64,000 nt of DNA from Amphritea pacifica (GTDB lineage: Bacteria > Pseudomonadota > Gammaproteobacteria > Pseudomonadales > Balneatricaceae), in assembly GCF_016924145.1 (NCBI RefSeq), contig NZ_JAFFZO010000030.1, forward strand, positions 1 to 64,000. Reading direction: 5' to 3'. This document shows positions 1 to 7,663 of this stretch, piece after piece. The notes beneath the pieces were generated by a model. That model searched no databases and was not told where the DNA came from. It saw only the letters and a program-made list of their open reading frames with translations. Positions within the stretch are counted from its first letter, which is position 1. Each line of letters opens with the position of its first letter. A program made the translations under genes and the position numbers.

Positions 1-694
1 GAACATATAAGTTAATGGCATTGATAACGGAGACGCCTTCCAATGCCATCAGACGCTCACAATCAGGGTGTAGTTTTACTGCTTGAGCCAAACACTCATC
101 GTAGGCTTTAATACGATTAATCGTTAGAAGACAGGCTTGCCAGGTGGCATGAAGCGCATCTCTAAAGGGCATACTAAAGCCATTGTCGGCATCTTCTAAT
201 GTACGTTGAACGGCACCGCTCAAGCCGCCTCTACCTTTGGCAGACGATCCGTGAATATTAAATTCAGCAAGGAGTGCGCGAACCTGATTCTGTAGGGCAA
301 CTTTCTGTTTAACGGCTAATTCACGCATTCTTAATAGAGATTGGAGCTCTTGTTGAGCGACGGACTTGCCGCTGATAAATTGAACATCCACGAGCTGACT
401 GGCCTGAACGATTGCCAGTGCATCATTGGCATCAGTCTTCTGCGTTTGGCGGATATTCGAAACGAGCTTGGCAGAAATGAGCTTAGCTTCGTGTCCATGC
501 TTCTCAGCAGTCTGTTTCCAATAATTAGAGGTTGCACAGGCCTCAAAGACAACGGTCATGGGTTTTGACTTGGCTAACCATTCTTCAAACTGGCTAGGTG
601 TCATCTCTTTATTTGAGAGCACGGTATTGCGTTTAACAACGCAAATCTGAATGACCTTTTTTGCCAAATCAACGCCAGCAATGCTAATGTTCAT
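1..694 (-). CDS. IS110-family transposase, 5' part (runs off window)
   Basis: Reading the minus strand from ATG at 694 gives an uninterrupted frame to the window edge (231 codons). The protein begins with MNISIAGVDLAKK and carries the N-terminal DEDD (RuvC-like) nuclease signature of IS110-family transposases: Asp in VDLAKK, Glu in VVFEACA, and the closely spaced Asp pair in QKTDANDA. The later LEDADNG and LMALEGVSV segments lead into the C-terminal transposase_20 domain, whose catalytic serine would lie outside the window. These enzymes move the element as a circle, guided in studied members by a bridge RNA made from a non-coding end. I see no frameshift, so this copy may be intact. Neighbouring broken genes suggest an insertion-prone spot. 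The family call is strong; the subgroup (IS110 or IS1111) cannot be decided here. Confidence 0.9.
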   Translation of the reverse strand, partial: MNISIAGVDLAKKVIQICVVKRNTVLSNKEMTPSQFEEWLAKSKPMTVVFEACATSNYWKQTAEKHGHEAKLISAKLVSNIRQTQKTDANDALAIVQASQLVDVQFISGKSVAQQELQSLLRMRELAVKQKVALQNQVRALLAEFNIHGSSAKGRGGLSGAVQRTLEDADNGFSMPFRDALHATWQACLLTINRIKAYDECLAQAVKLHPDCERLMALEGVSVINAINLYV

Positions 695-900
695 ATTACG
701 GACTCCAGTTGGTTGTGTGAGAACTGTCAGCGTACCTCGCATCCTGTTCAGGGGCGAGGGGAGTCCAATTATCTAGAACGCGCTTCGCGCTTGCTAGACG
801 TCACTTCGTGACTTGCTAGTGGCGAGGAAAAGCGTTGCTCGTGGCTCGAAAAAGCAAAGAAAGAACGGCGATAAATATTCCTGTAATCCTTTGATTTAAA
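695..900 (-). other. Non-coding flank upstream of the IS110 transposase; possible bridge RNA region
   Basis: No ORF of note lies in this stretch. It contains several short hairpins (a CGCG stem near 780-792 and a GTCAC/GTGAC stem near 801-813). In IS110-group elements the bridge RNA is encoded between the left end and the transposase start, which is where this stretch sits. However, a similar hairpin occurs again near 1134-1160 outside any transposase, so at least part of the structure is a dispersed repeat. I cannot place the element end. Confidence 0.3.
798..819. repeat. Dispersed hairpin repeat, copy 1
   Basis: ACGTCACTTCGTGACTTGCT contains a 5-bp stem (GTCAC/GTGAC) followed by CTTGCT. 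A second copy with the same stem, a different loop and the same trailing ACTTGCT lies at 1134-1160. The preceding CGCGCTTCGCGCTTGCTAG has the same layout (short stem, then CTTGCTAG). This looks like a family of small genome-dispersed palindromes. Confidence 0.5.
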
Positions 901-923
901 TGAGTTTTAAGGCTAAATATAGA

Positions 924-954
924 CAGATTAAAGGGCTTTGACCCCTTTAATCTG
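924..954. repeat. Perfect 12-bp inverted repeat
   Basis: CAGATTAAAGGG and CCCTTTAATCTG are perfect reverse complements separated by a 7-nt loop. The right arm ends where recognisable regulator homology begins in the next entry. It could be a transposition or recombination scar, or a transcription terminator lacking a T tract. Its function is not known. Confidence 0.6.
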
Positions 955-1113
955 GGTATAGCCCAACCTAATGTCTCTCAAATTGAAAAGCGCCCTGATA
1001 CACTGGTCAGCACACTGGCGTCCTACGTTGAAGCCCTGGGCGGAACGCTCGAAATCCATGCGAAATTTCCAGATGGGCAAGATGTCGAGATCACCCAGTT
1101 CAAACAAGCTTAA
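952..1113 (+). pseudogene. Remnant of XRE/HTH-type regulator (antitoxin-like C-terminus)
   Basis: In the frame ending with TAA at 1111-1113 the translation reads LGIAQPNVSQIEKRPD, then LVSTLASYVEALGGTLEIHAKF. This is the recognition helix and C-terminal tail typical of short XRE regulators and HigA-like antitoxins (QPxVSxIE, then LxxYVxALGGxLEI). The first half of the helix-turn-helix and any start codon are missing; the frame upstream runs through the 12-bp inverted repeat and an unrelated sequence to a stop at 901. I therefore read it as a 5'-truncated relic. No partner toxin gene is recognisable nearby. Confidence 0.65.
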
Positions 1114-1133
1114 AAGCCGTAGCTCGCCGCTCG

Positions 1134-1160
1134 AACGTCACAAAAAGCGTGACTTGCTCG
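1134..1160. repeat. Dispersed hairpin repeat, copy 2
   Basis: ACGTCAC-AAAAA-GCGTGAC followed by TTGCTCG repeats the stem and tail of the copy at 798-819 with a different loop. It sits just 3' of the truncated XRE remnant. Confidence 0.5.
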
Positions 1161-1205
1161 AAAGAGAAGAGGCTGATTTATTCACTAAGCTATTTAAGCG
1201 ATAAA

Positions 1206-1225
1206 AAATAAATCTGTCCCCTTTT
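1206..1225 (+). repeat. AATAAATCTGTCCCC motif, copy 1
   Basis: The block AAATAAATCTGTCCCCTTTT recurs in this window near 2168 (one base changed), near 2512 (inverted) and near 63638. From memory this motif is common in gammaproteobacterial genomes beside REP-associated or otherwise degenerate transposon sequences. Here all copies lie in the gene-poor ends of the window. Confidence 0.55.
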
Positions 1226-1293
1226 CTGCTCAGGTAGTGCGATGCTACCTAGGGTTTTCACGTGATTACGACCCCCTTCAGGCCATATGGTAA

Positions 1294-1470
1294 TTTCATG
1301 ATTTCGTTTATCTCGCTCCTCTACAGCCCTTGCACGGCAGATGCTATTTAAATGCTGACGGAGATAAGTGCAAGAGACTCGACCCAGAGAATCTACAGTC
1401 CCTCTGCCATGCATGCCACAACACCAAGACAGCTGAAGAACGCAGAAAGCAACTGAAAAGTAGGATTTAA
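1294..1470 (+). pseudogene. Remnant of HNH endonuclease (C-terminal end)
   Basis: The frame ending with TAA at 1468-1470 reads DPENLQSLCHACHNTKT followed by AEERRKQLKSRI. This is the last part of an HNH nuclease fold: the N in NLQSLC and the CHACHxxKT block that carries a zinc-binding Cys pair and the final His. The usual upstream half (VDHIxP and the first Cys pair) is not recognisable in frame, and no plausible start exists, so this looks like a decayed fragment. Its orientation matches the XRE remnant just upstream, consistent with one damaged accessory segment. Confidence 0.6.
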
Positions 1471-1525
1471 CTTACTAAAGTGATAATTTGATCAATGAGT
1501 GTTTTTTAACGGCAGGGAGAAGCGA

Positions 1526-1846
1526 TTGAACACTGAAATTGTTATTTGGAGCTTTTTGATTCTAGCTCTTGTCCTGTTTGTCCTTTTCTGGATTGTTAAA
1601 GCTCTATCTACCGTTAGCATTGTCTTTGTTGCATTCATGCTGTCATTGCCAACGATCATTATGCTGATTGTTTTCGTAGTTTTTCCACCAACACTACTTC
1701 TTTTTCTAATTGGTTGGTTAGCACTGATCTATGAGGGGTACAGCACAGCTAAGAGAAAAAATCGAAAGTGGAAACTCTTTGAAACTGAAGAAGAGATGAT
1801 CAAAAGACAGCGGAAAGAATTGGGTTACGACGTCGATGACGATTGA
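1526..1846 (+). CDS. Small two-TM membrane protein of unknown function
   Basis: This encodes about 106 residues with two long hydrophobic stretches (roughly residues 6-30 and 35-65) and a charged, Lys/Glu-rich C-terminal tail ending in DVDDD, so an inner-membrane protein with a cytoplasmic tail is likely. I prefer the TTG start at 1526 because AGGGAGA lies 5-7 nt upstream; a longer reading from GTG at 1499 (115 residues) is also open. No family is recognised. Its AT-rich composition and position among broken accessory genes suggest horizontally acquired DNA. A role as a membrane effector or immunity protein is possible but unsupported. Confidence 0.5.
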   Translation: MNTEIVIWSFLILALVLFVLFWIVKALSTVSIVFVAFMLSLPTIIMLIVFVVFPPTLLLFLIGWLALIYEGYSTAKRKNRKWKLFETEEEMIKRQRKELGYDVDDD

Positions 1847-2248
1847 TCAACAGCTATTAATCAGGCGATCACCAAGGAATAGGTTTTGAAAGTAATTAAG
1901 AAAGTTTTAATTTTGATAATAGCACTAGCCCGGATTTTTCATGAAGTTTTTGGGCGAGCGTTTGTATTGGGTTCTGGACGTGTAACGCGCCGCATAATCT
2001 TGGATAAGTAGTCGTATAGTTTTGGACAGCATTTAATCTGCATATCTCACATAAAACCAGACACTAATTAAAGTGAGGTGCAATGCTATTGCAACCGCAT
2101 TGCAAGGGCTTAGAACAGCCCTTGCTGCCATCTTTCAGTTAGCATCTAGTTTCAGCTTTCTTCTGCTTAAAAATAAATCCGTCCCTTTTGTCCCTTTTCT
2201 ATACTGTCACCGGTTTAATTAATATGTTAGAGAGCCAAGCGAAGCTTG
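1847..2248. other. Gene-free stretch with degraded repeats
   Basis: No credible coding frame is present. It contains a perfect 9-bp hairpin at 2102-2125 (GCAAGGGCT and AGCCCTTGC around TAGAAC), a variant of the AATAAATC[TC]GTCCC motif at 2168-2189, and a 6-bp hairpin CCAAGC-GAA-GCTTGG at 2234-2248 directly before the probable intron fragment. The rest shows nothing I can identify. Confidence 0.5.
2168..2189 (+). repeat. AATAAATCCGTCCC motif, copy 2
   Basis: AAAAATAAATCCGTCCCTTTT matches the motif at 1206-1225 with one substitution (CTG to CCG) and one fewer C. It is followed by a second GTCCCTTTT, much as the copy near 63638 is followed by AGTCCCCTTTA. Confidence 0.5.
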
Positions 2249-2470
2249 GTGCGTCTTGCGAGGTGGAAGTCCTTGCCCGGCAAAGCCTAACCAGCAGCCG
2301 GTATCGAGTGTTGCGCCGGAGGCGGAGCGGGGGGATCGTGAACTCTTTCCTATCGCCCATAGATGGTCGATGACCCCGCGAACAAATCAGGTGAAGCGTA
2401 CACAGAGAACTGTATAGGCCATAGGGAATGACCGCATTTCTGAAGCGCTGGAATCGCCCCGAAAATAAAT
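2249..2470 (+). ncRNA. Probable 5' fragment of a group II intron (domain I)
   Basis: The sequence starts GTGCG and continues with GAGGTGGAAGTCCTTGCC, then CCTAACCAGCAGCCGG and ATCGAGTGTTGCGCC. This order (GUGCG 5' end, GGUGnAAGUCC, CUAACC...GCCGG, AUCGAG) matches the start of bacterial group II intron ribozymes as I remember them. A small hairpin sits immediately upstream, which is the usual insertion context of class C introns. No reverse transcriptase ORF and no domain V/VI follow before 2500, so the copy would be truncated and inactive. This is recognition by pattern only; a covariance search would settle it. Confidence 0.45.
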
Positions 2471-2511
2471 TCCCGATTGGCGAGATGTGTAACATTATAT
2501 ACCCCCAATAA

Positions 2512-2530
2512 AGAGGACAGATTTATTTTC
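2512..2530 (-). repeat. AATAAATCTGTCC motif, copy 3 (inverted)
   Basis: GAGGACAGATTTATTTTCC is the reverse complement of the motif at 1206-1225 and lies just after the probable intron fragment, so copies 2 and 3 bracket the fragment in opposite orientation. Confidence 0.5.
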
Positions 2531-2577
2531 CGGTGGAATTACCACCGTACCAAAGGCTATATCGGAGGGCTGTATAA

Positions 2578-2602
2578 TCGCCGCGAGGGCGCGCCTCCTA
2601 CA
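2578..2602 (-). repeat. REP-like palindrome
   Basis: On the minus strand this reads TGTAGGAGGCGCGCCCTC then GCGG. It has the GTAG head and imperfect GAGG...CCTC palindrome typical of REP elements in gammaproteobacteria. Only one clear copy is seen in this window. Confidence 0.45.
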
Positions 2603-2634
2603 GTATTGTTCTCTATCGCAGTTACCCATAACCC

Positions 2635-2664
2635 AAAAAGCCCAGCATCACTGCCGGGCTTTTT
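2635..2664. terminator. Bidirectional intrinsic terminator
   Basis: AAAAAGCCC and CGGGCTTTTT flank an 11-nt loop, giving a T tract on both strands. It lies 33 bp beyond the 3' end of the carbonic anhydrase gene on the minus strand and would stop that transcript, and also anything reading rightward from the accessory patch. Confidence 0.75.
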
Positions 2665-2696
2665 GCTTTTCGGTAATTTTCTAGCCACTTTTATAG

Positions 2697-3239
2697 CTAC
2701 TCGCCGTAGTCTTCGGCTATGTGCTTGTCCTTCAACTTCACATAATTCCCCGCGGTATAGGTAAAGAACTCCATCTCTTTTTCCGTGAGCGCCCTAACCT
2801 CTTTGACCGGGCGGCCGACGTACAGATGGCCGCTTTTCAGGGTTTTCCCCGGAGGCACCAGACTGCCGGCACCGATGATGACATCGTTTTCTACCACCGC
2901 ACCATCCATCACCATTGCGCCCATACCGACGAGTATACGGCTGCCGAGGGTGCAGCCGTGCAGCATCGCCTGGTGGCCGATGGTGACGTCATCGCCGATG
3001 GTTAGCGGGAAGCCGTCGGGGTTGAAGGGGCCTGCATGGGTGATATGCAATACCGAGCCATCCTGAACGCTGGTGCGGTTGCCGATGCGGATACGGTGCA
3101 TATCGCCGCGGATCACCGTTAATGGCCACACCGAGACATCATCGCCCAGTTCCACATCGCCGATGACCACGGCGGTGGGGTCGATAAAGGTTGCGTTGCC
3201 CAGTTTTGGTGTGATGCCCTGATAGCTGCGGATGGTCAT
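2697..3239 (-). CDS. yrdA: Gamma-class carbonic anhydrase-like hexapeptide protein (YrdA family)
   Basis: This 180-residue protein is built of left-handed beta-helix hexapeptide repeats (for example VVIGDVELGDDVSVWPLTVIRGD and IGNRTSVQDGSVLHITHAG). It keeps the histidines typical of the gamma carbonic anhydrase/YrdA/PaaY group (VLHITHAG, IGHQAMLHGC) that bind zinc between subunits of the trimer. The exact reaction of YrdA-type members is not settled; some have weak carbonic anhydrase activity. It is divergent from prlC, a pairing also known from Pseudomonas. Length and ATG start fit the family. Confidence 0.9.
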   Translation of the reverse strand: MTIRSYQGITPKLGNATFIDPTAVVIGDVELGDDVSVWPLTVIRGDMHRIRIGNRTSVQDGSVLHITHAGPFNPDGFPLTIGDDVTIGHQAMLHGCTLGSRILVGMGAMVMDGAVVENDVIIGAGSLVPPGKTLKSGHLYVGRPVKEVRALTEKEMEFFTYTAGNYVKLKDKHIAEDYGE

Positions 3240-3365
3240 ATCGTTTCCTGGTCTGATACTTTGTTGAAGAGTCTATAATAAACTCTGTCAAGCGATTGAA
3301 AACAGTACGGGGTTACCCCATTTAGTAAATAGTATCGTTATTTATATCCCGGTTCAGGAGTTTTC

Positions 3366-5399
3366 ATGTCTAATCCATTGCTACAAGACCATCTGCTGCC
3401 CCCCTTTTCTGAAATTAAACCTGAACAGGTCGAACCAGCCATTGACCAGTTGCTGGCCGAGTGTCGCGCTGTGGTTGAGAAAGTGCTGGATGGCAATGAG
3501 ACGCCTGACTGGGATAATCTGGTGGTGCCACTGGAGCAGAGCCACGACCGTCTGGCGAAGGCCTGGTCGCCGGTTTCCCATATGAACTCGGTGGTTAACA
3601 GTGATGCGATGCGTGACGCTTATAACGCTTGTCTGCCGAAACTGTCGCAGTTCTGGACCGAGATGGGCCAGCATCAGGGGCTGTTTGAGGCTTATGAAAA
3701 ACTCGCCAACAGCGAGGTATACAATGGCCTTGATGAGACTCAGCGCAAGGTTATCGATAATACCCTGCGGGATTTCCGCCTGTCGGGTATCGCCCTGGCT
3801 GATGCAGATAAAAAGCGCTATGGCGAACTGCAGCAGAAGCTTTCAGAGCTGACCACGAAGTTTTCTGAAAATGTGATGGATGCCACCGATGGCTGGAGCA
3901 AGCTGATCACCGATGAAGCGGAACTGGCCGGATTGCCTCAGAGCGCGTTGGCTGCAGCTAAGCAGCTGGCCCATGCGAAAGGTGAAGAGGGCTGGCTGGT
4001 GACGCTGGACTTCCCTTCCTATTTTGCGGTGATCACCTATGCGGATAACCGCGAGTTGCGCCGTGAGCTTTATGAGGCGTTTGCCACCCGGGCTTCCGAT
4101 CAGGGACCGCACGCCGGTCAGTGGGACAACAGCGCCATCATGACTGAGATCCTGACGTTGCGGGCTGAACTGGCACAGCTGCTGGGTTTTGAAAACTATG
4201 CTGCTTACAGTCTGGCGACCAAGATGGCAGAAACCCCTGAACAGGTGGTGAGCTTCCTTAATGATCTGGCGGGCATGAGCCGCCCCCAGGCAGAGAAAGA
4301 GTATCAGGAGCTGCAGGACTTTGCGCTGGAAGAGTTCAGTGAGCCGGAGCTGCAGTCCTGGGATATCTCCTATTACAGTGAGAAGCTGAAGCAGGCCCGT
4401 TATGCGATCTCGCAGGAGGAGCTGCGCCCCTACTTTCCGATGACTAAAGTCCTTGATGGGATGTTCAAAATCACCGGCAAACTGTTTTCGATTGAGATCG
4501 AAGAGGTTGCTGAGTTTGATCGCTGGCATAAGGATGCCCGGCTGTTCAATGTCAGCCGGGATGGTGAACTGATCGCCCGCTTCTTCCTCGACCCCTATGC
4601 CCGGGCGAAAAAACGCGGCGGTGCCTGGATGGACGACTGTCGGGTGCGGCGTATAAATAATGGCGTGTTGCAGCTGCCGGTTGCCTATCTGGTGTGTAAC
4701 TTTAACCCGCCACTTGGCGATAAGCCGGCGCTGCTGACCCATAACGAAGTGACGACACTGTTCCACGAGTTTGGTCATGGTCTGCATCATATGCTGACGA
4801 AGATTGAGTATGCAGATGTCAGCGGTATCAACGGGGTCGCCTGGGATGCGGTGGAGTTGCCCAGCCAGTTCCTGGAAAACTGGTGTTATGAAGCGGACGC
4901 GCTGGCGCTGATCTCGGGCCATTACGAAACTGGCGAAACCCTGCCTCTGGAACTGCTGGAAAAGATGCAGGCGGCAAAAAACTTCCAGTCCGGCATGATG
5001 ATGGTGCGCCAGTTGGAATTGTCGCTGTTCGATTTTCAGTTGCACCGGGAATATAAACCCGGCAGCACCAATGTTCAGGCGGTGCTGGACCGGATTCGCA
5101 AAGAGGTGGCGGTGATCAAGCCGCCAGCGTTTAATCGCTTTCAGCACAGCTTCAGCCATATTTTTGCCGGCGGCTATGCGGCAGGGTATTACAGCTATAA
5201 GTGGGCTGAGGTGCTCTCTGCCGATGCCTTCTCTCGCTTTGAAGAGGAGGGCGTATTCAATACCGACACCGGCCGCTCCTTCCGTGAGAATATTCTCGAG
5301 ATGGGCGGTTCCAAAGAGCCGATGGAGTTGTTTGTTGCTTTCCGGGGGCGTGAGCCCAGCGTTGAAGCGCTGCTGCGTCATTCCGGTATTACTGCCTAG
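3366..5399 (+). CDS. prlC: Oligopeptidase A (M3 metallopeptidase)
   Basis: A 677-residue cytoplasmic zinc oligopeptidase, close to the 680 residues of E. coli PrlC/OpdA. The zinc site HEFGH lies at residues 467-471 within TLFHEFGHGLHHML, with the downstream glutamate expected in the ELPSQFLENW segment. The family degrades short peptides, including cleaved signal peptides. The start ATG follows CAGGAG at a good spacing. The gene heads a run with the YheV zinc-ribbon gene 89 bp downstream and tag after that. It is strictly housekeeping in appearance, with no defect seen. Confidence 0.95.
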   Translation: MSNPLLQDHLLPPFSEIKPEQVEPAIDQLLAECRAVVEKVLDGNETPDWDNLVVPLEQSHDRLAKAWSPVSHMNSVVNSDAMRDAYNACLPKLSQFWTEMGQHQGLFEAYEKLANSEVYNGLDETQRKVIDNTLRDFRLSGIALADADKKRYGELQQKLSELTTKFSENVMDATDGWSKLITDEAELAGLPQSALAAAKQLAHAKGEEGWLVTLDFPSYFAVITYADNRELRRELYEAFATRASDQGPHAGQWDNSAIMTEILTLRAELAQLLGFENYAAYSLATKMAETPEQVVSFLNDLAGMSRPQAEKEYQELQDFALEEFSEPELQSWDISYYSEKLKQARYAISQEELRPYFPMTKVLDGMFKITGKLFSIEIEEVAEFDRWHKDARLFNVSRDGELIARFFLDPYARAKKRGGAWMDDCRVRRINNGVLQLPVAYLVCNFNPPLGDKPALLTHNEVTTLFHEFGHGLHHMLTKIEYADVSGINGVAWDAVELPSQFLENWCYEADALALISGHYETGETLPLELLEKMQAAKNFQSGMMMVRQLELSLFDFQLHREYKPGSTNVQAVLDRIRKEVAVIKPPAFNRFQHSFSHIFAGGYAAGYYSYKWAEVLSADAFSRFEEEGVFNTDTGRSFRENILEMGGSKEPMELFVAFRGREPSVEALLRHSGITA

Positions 5400-5488
5400 G
5401 CCAACAGGCACATTTCTGGGGTATAATTCTGCAGGCACTGAGGCTCTGGTCTCTTTGCCTGTTTTTAACGTCAACGGTTGAAAAAGTT

Positions 5489-5746
5489 ATGACAATTGTT
5501 AAGCGGTTTATCGCCGGAGCAGTGTGCCCCCGCTGTGGCGAGATGGATACCCTGAAAATGTACCGGGATGAGAGTCGGGAGTACCGCGAATGTGTGCGCT
5601 GCGATTTCAGTGATTCGATGGCGCTGGACGGTTCTGATCAGCCGGAAGGCGAGCTGGATACCCGGGTTAACCGGGGTGGCAAAGTGGAACTTGAACCGGC
5701 GCAACCACTGAACTTTGTGGCTAATCCCGGCTCGACAAAACATTAA
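5489..5746 (+). CDS. yheV: YheV-family zinc-ribbon protein
   Basis: An 85-residue protein starting MTIVKRFIAGAVCPRCGEMD. It matches the YheV family (KRFIAGA followed by two CxxC pairs, here C13/C16 and C35/C38), which forms a small zinc ribbon. The family's function is unknown. The C-terminal half is polar and probably unstructured. It lies 89 bp after prlC and 24 bp before tag on the same strand; prlC followed by this zinc ribbon is a recurrent order in related gammaproteobacteria. Confidence 0.85.
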   Translation: MTIVKRFIAGAVCPRCGEMDTLKMYRDESREYRECVRCDFSDSMALDGSDQPEGELDTRVNRGGKVELEPAQPLNFVANPGSTKH

Positions 5747-5770
5747 CCCCACCTCATCTGAGGAATCTCT

Positions 5771-6358
5771 ATGTGTCATCGCTGTGCCTGGGCAACGGCT
5801 ACCGGGCTTGAACAACAGTACCATGATGAGGTCTGGGGTGTGCCCCAGACCAATGATCAGCAACTGTTTGAATATCTGATTCTGGAAGGCGCCCAGGCGG
5901 GCCTGAGCTGGCGCACAATACTGCAAAAGCGTGACGGCTATAGCCGTCTGTATGAGGGCTTTGATCCGGCGACGGTTGCCGCTTTTACCCCTGAGAAAAT
6001 TGAGCAGATGCTGCAGGATCCCGGCATTGTCCGTAATCGCCTGAAAGTGAATGCCTCCGTCAAAGCTGCCAATATCTTCCTTGATCTGGCGGCGCAGCAT
6101 GGCAGTTTTGCCAACTATATCTGGCAGTTTGTTGAGGGTAGGCCGATACAGAATGGCTGGCAAAGCCTCCGTGAGGTTCCGGCTGAAACGGTTGAGTCAC
6201 AGGCGATGAGTAAAGCGCTGAAAAAAGCGGGAATGACCTTTGTTGGCCCGACTATCTGTTATGCCTTTATGCAGGCTACCGGTATGGTGAATGATCATGA
6301 GGTGGACTGTCTTCGTTATCAGCCCTGCCGCGAGCTGGGTGAGTCTTTCGTGCTTTAA
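5771..6358 (+). CDS. tag: DNA-3-methyladenine glycosylase I
   Basis: A 195-residue TAG family base-excision enzyme that removes 3-methyladenine from alkylated DNA. Diagnostic segments are CHRCAWA at the N-terminus, YHDEVWGVP, LEGAQAGLSWRTIL and, near the end, the FVGPTICYAFMQATGMVNDH block with the zinc-binding Cys/His residues (N-terminal Cys and C-terminal HxxxC). The ATG has AGGAATCT upstream. Its 3' end overlaps the convergent sugar dehydrogenase gene by 4 bp. Confidence 0.93.
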   Translation: MCHRCAWATATGLEQQYHDEVWGVPQTNDQQLFEYLILEGAQAGLSWRTILQKRDGYSRLYEGFDPATVAAFTPEKIEQMLQDPGIVRNRLKVNASVKAANIFLDLAAQHGSFANYIWQFVEGRPIQNGWQSLREVPAETVESQAMSKALKKAGMTFVGPTICYAFMQATGMVNDHEVDCLRYQPCRELGESFVL

Positions 6359-7470
6359 TCCCGGTTGCGACTCTGATAACCAGCCCGATAAGTGACCCGA
6401 TAGATCAGCCCTGCCCGGTCATCGGAGATCAGCAGGCTGCCGTCCCGGTCGGTGACAATATCCACCGGCCTGCCCCAGGCGCTCTTCCCCTGAAGCCATC
6501 CCTCAATGAAGACTTTGTAAGTGACGGGCGTCGTTGAGGTGTCCACCCGTATCACCCGATAGCCCACTTTGCTGGAACGGTTCCAGGAGCCGTGCTCGGC
6601 GATAAACAGACTGTTGTTATTGCTGTCTGGAAACTGTTGTCCGGTATAGAACGTCAGTCCCAGCGGGGCAACATGCGCTCCCAGCTTGAGCATGGGTGGC
6701 TGGAAGTCGCTGAACGGCTGACCCTGATAAAGTTCCGGGTCGGCAATATTCCCGGCATGTACAAAGGGATAGCCAAAGTGCTGGCCCGGCTGTGTCAGCC
6801 GGTTAAGTTCATCATCGGGACGATCATCCCCCAGATTATCCCGACCATTATCGGTAAACCAGAGTTCACCGGTCAGTGGGTGCCAGGTAAAGCCAACAGA
6901 GTTGCGTACACCCTGGGCCACCACTGCTTGTTGACCCGTTTGCAGATTGAGTTTCATGATTGAGGCAAAGCGGGGATCTTCACTGAGGCAGATATTGCAG
7001 GGGGCGCCGAGATTAAAGTAGAGATCGCCGTCGGGACCGAATTTAAGGTATTTCCAACCGTGGTGAGAGATATTGGGCAACTGGTCGGTGATCAGCTGAA
7101 CCTGGGCAGCTTGTGTTCTGACACTATCGGCGCTGGCAACTTTGAGAATACGGTCCACTGCCGCGATATAGAGATCGCCATCACGCCAGGCGATGCCAGT
7201 GGGCATATTCAGCCCTTGTAACAGCACATCCCGTTGTTCATAGATACCATCGCGGTTTTCATCCTTGAGGCGGTATACCCTGCCCTCCCGACGGCTGCCG
7301 ACAAACAGGGTGCCCGGCTCACCCAGTGTCATCTGCCGTGCGTTCGCTGCTTCAGCGACTATGGTTATGTGGTAGCCCTTCGGGAGTCTCAGCGATGCCA
7401 GAGATGGCTCTGCCAGGGTGGTTTGTGGCAGACTCAGTAGTGCTGCAAGTATCAGGTTTATCCGTTTCAT
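6355..7470 (-). CDS. PQQ-dependent soluble aldose sugar dehydrogenase-like protein
   Basis: Starting at ATG 7470, the protein opens with a signal peptide (MKRINLILAALLSLPQTTLA) and is predicted periplasmic, about 371 residues. It is a six-bladed beta-propeller of the GDH-B/YliI type: PTGIAWRDGDLYIAAVDRI, SHHGWKYLKFGPDGDLYFNLGA, GVRNSVGFTWHP and GAHVAPLGLTFY, segments that form the quinone site. The family oxidises aldoses using PQQ and passes electrons to the respiratory chain. A longer reading from 7539 adds a non-signal extension and is unlikely. No PQQ synthesis genes lie in this window. Confidence 0.85.
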   Translation of the reverse strand: MKRINLILAALLSLPQTTLAEPSLASLRLPKGYHITIVAEAANARQMTLGEPGTLFVGSRREGRVYRLKDENRDGIYEQRDVLLQGLNMPTGIAWRDGDLYIAAVDRILKVASADSVRTQAAQVQLITDQLPNISHHGWKYLKFGPDGDLYFNLGAPCNICLSEDPRFASIMKLNLQTGQQAVVAQGVRNSVGFTWHPLTGELWFTDNGRDNLGDDRPDDELNRLTQPGQHFGYPFVHAGNIADPELYQGQPFSDFQPPMLKLGAHVAPLGLTFYTGQQFPDSNNNSLFIAEHGSWNRSSKVGYRVIRVDTSTTPVTYKVFIEGWLQGKSAWGRPVDIVTDRDGSLLISDDRAGLIYRVTYRAGYQSRNRD

Positions 7471-7663
7471 AACAGGCTTCGGTCGTGAGTAGTGTTGATA
7501 TTCATGCCAGCGTAACCGGAATCGGTTAAACTCTGTCAAACATAGCTGATGATCTGCTGGTCTGCACCTGCCTGCGTCTGCCTGGAGCTATCTTAAGCGA
7601 TCCGATCTCTTTCATGACGACACGCCGCTTTTTACGACGAATACGCTTATTACGATAAATATT

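Noticed and set aside
2188-2764. Several short frames in 2188-2764
   Set aside because: They overlap the probable intron fragment, REP-like palindrome and terminator, and resemble no protein.
3843-5474. A 543-codon open frame antisense to prlC
   Set aside because: It lies entirely on the opposite strand of a clearly conserved peptidase gene, has no recognisable domain, and is a by-product of GC-rich codon bias.
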